Shown: positions 6,961 through 7,758 of the stretch, one piece after another
Position numbering within the stretch: position 1 is the first letter of the stretch
Layout of the letters: every line of letters begins with the position of its first letter
Origin: CAYZEZ01 sp964477295
Lineage (GTDB): Bacteria > Bacteroidota > Bacteroidia > Bacteroidales > SM23-62
Length of the DNA stretch: 7,758 nucleotides
Direction: 5' to 3'
Assembly: GCA_964477295.1 (NCBI GenBank)
Contig: CAYZEZ010000230.1
Coordinates: forward strand, 1 to 7,758
Made by a program: the position numbers and the translations under genes
The notes under the pieces: model-generated
Told to the model about the DNA's origin: nothing
Seen by the model: the letters and a program-made list of their open reading frames with translations, nothing else
The model's database searches: none

Positions 6961-7758
6961 ATGCCAGGATCCGACAGCAGGAAAAAAATACCCTATTCCC
7001 GAAAACCAGAGGACCTGTCCCTGGATGAGTGGCAGGCAGAACTGAGGAAACAATTTGCCTCAGAGCAAAAGTTCAAATTTAAAAACATAGGTGATCATCC
7101 GTTCTATTCAGATTTTGAAGTTTTTAATCTGGAAACCGGCAAGACGTACAAAGTCTCCCTCAGGGATAACATCAGTAGCTATAACTATTGCTCCTGTCCC
7201 GACTTCAAATTAAATACACTCGGAACCTGCAAACATGTGGAATATGTCCTGTTGAAATTACTCAGGTACAAGAAGTACCAGAAGTATTACTCCAGACCCC
7301 AGGTAAATAATTACTCCTCTCTCAGTATTCTGTATGGTAATAAACGAGTGGTTCGCCTGAAAAAAGCCGATGACAGTATCAGATATACAGACCAGGACAA
7401 GTTTTTTGATAACCAGGGTTTTCTTTTCCCGGATATGGTCTGCAACCTGGATGATTTCATAAGAAGTGCAGTTAAAGCAGATCCTGCGTTCCGGGTTTAT
7501 CCTGATGTATTTGAATATATCTCCCTTCACAAAATGAACATGGACCGGAATGACAGGCTGATGGATATCTTTCCTGACGGGCCGGGCAGCAAGATCTTTG
7601 ATAACCTGGTCAGAACAAGGCTTTATCCCTATCAGAAAGAGGGTATAATCAATGTTGTCAAGGCTGGCAGAGTACTGCTTGCTGATGACATGGGACTCGG
7701 AAAAACCATTCAGGCCATTGCTGCTGTTGAAATTTTTGCCAGGTATTTTAATGTGAAT
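6961..7758 (+). CDS. SWIM zinc-finger SNF2 helicase, N-terminal part
   Basis: The first 266 codons of a SNF2-type (Swi2/Snf2, superfamily 2) DNA translocase; the gene runs off the right edge with no stop. A SWIM zinc finger is clear: C77-x-C79, then C90-x-H92 (CSCPDF through GTCKH), the CxC...CxH ligand pattern that binds DNA or protein partners. After a middle stretch (about 100-215) of unknown role comes LYPYQKEGI (221-229), the SNF2 entry motif, and Walker A LADDMGLGKT (240-249). Full-length members are usually several hundred residues longer, so most of the motor lies beyond the window. The ATG at 6961 is the first after an in-frame TGA at 6943 and is preceded by a good -7 box. Same strand as the three genes upstream, 78 bases after the PIF1-like frame. 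No damage is seen in the visible part. Confidence 0.9.
   Translation, partial: MPGSDSRKKIPYSRKPEDLSLDEWQAELRKQFASEQKFKFKNIGDHPFYSDFEVFNLETGKTYKVSLRDNISSYNYCSCPDFKLNTLGTCKHVEYVLLKLLRYKKYQKYYSRPQVNNYSSLSILYGNKRVVRLKKADDSIRYTDQDKFFDNQGFLFPDMVCNLDDFIRSAVKADPAFRVYPDVFEYISLHKMNMDRNDRLMDIFPDGPGSKIFDNLVRTRLYPYQKEGIINVVKAGRVLLADDMGLGKTIQAIAAVEIFARYFNVN

Noticed and set aside
7258..7530. Minus-strand open frame of 90 codons
   Set aside because: It is antisense to the SWIM-SNF2 gene, which is supported by zinc-finger and Walker motifs in the plus frame.
1..7758. CRISPR array, integrase, transposase or toxin-antitoxin pair
   Set aside because: I looked for regularly spaced repeats and for recombinase or transposase motifs and found none. 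The only exact tandem repeat is the 14-mer pair at 3803-3830.

Overview
The window looks like Bacteroidota chromosome. The clearest sign is the promoter class: TAnnTTTG-type -7 boxes stand upstream of the tRNA (TATATTTG) and the last gene (TACCTTTG), and no start codon has a strong Shine-Dalgarno sequence. The protein families (a Tat-exported Gfo/Idh/MocA oxidoreductase, a TOTE-type primase-helicase, a PIF1-like helicase and a SWIM-SNF2 protein) also fit that phylum. I cannot place it more finely.

Layout. Positions 1-826 (minus strand) hold the N-terminal 275 codons of a Tat-exported Gfo/Idh/MocA oxidoreductase, close to glucose-fructose oxidoreductase; it runs off the left edge. After a divergent promoter region comes tRNA-Glu(TTC) at 944-1015 with a strong intrinsic terminator. 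At 1095-1130 there is a second, orphan copy of a tRNA 3' end with its own hairpin. The roughly 340 bases before the next gene have no supportable gene but contain a long imperfect hairpin (1225-1299). From 1480 to the right edge, four genes lie on the plus strand: a TOTE-family primase-helicase (1480-3750), a P-loop ATPase of the ATPase_2 type (3846-4967), a PIF1-like helicase interrupted by an in-frame TAG (5026-6882), and the start of a SWIM zinc-finger SNF2 helicase (6961 to the edge).

How the genes fit together. All four plus-strand genes encode NTP-driven enzymes, three of them nucleic-acid enzymes, beside a tRNA with a duplicated 3' end. That resembles an accessory or conflict (defence) island at a tRNA hot spot. 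No integrase, transposase, nuclease or toxin is visible, so this is inference. Two of the four genes look damaged: the primase-helicase appears to have lost its second helicase lobe by an in-frame deletion, and the PIF1-like gene carries one nonsense codon in an otherwise intact frame. The ATPase has a promoter-proximal pair of perfect 14-bp tandem repeats, each carrying a palindrome, which looks like an operator.
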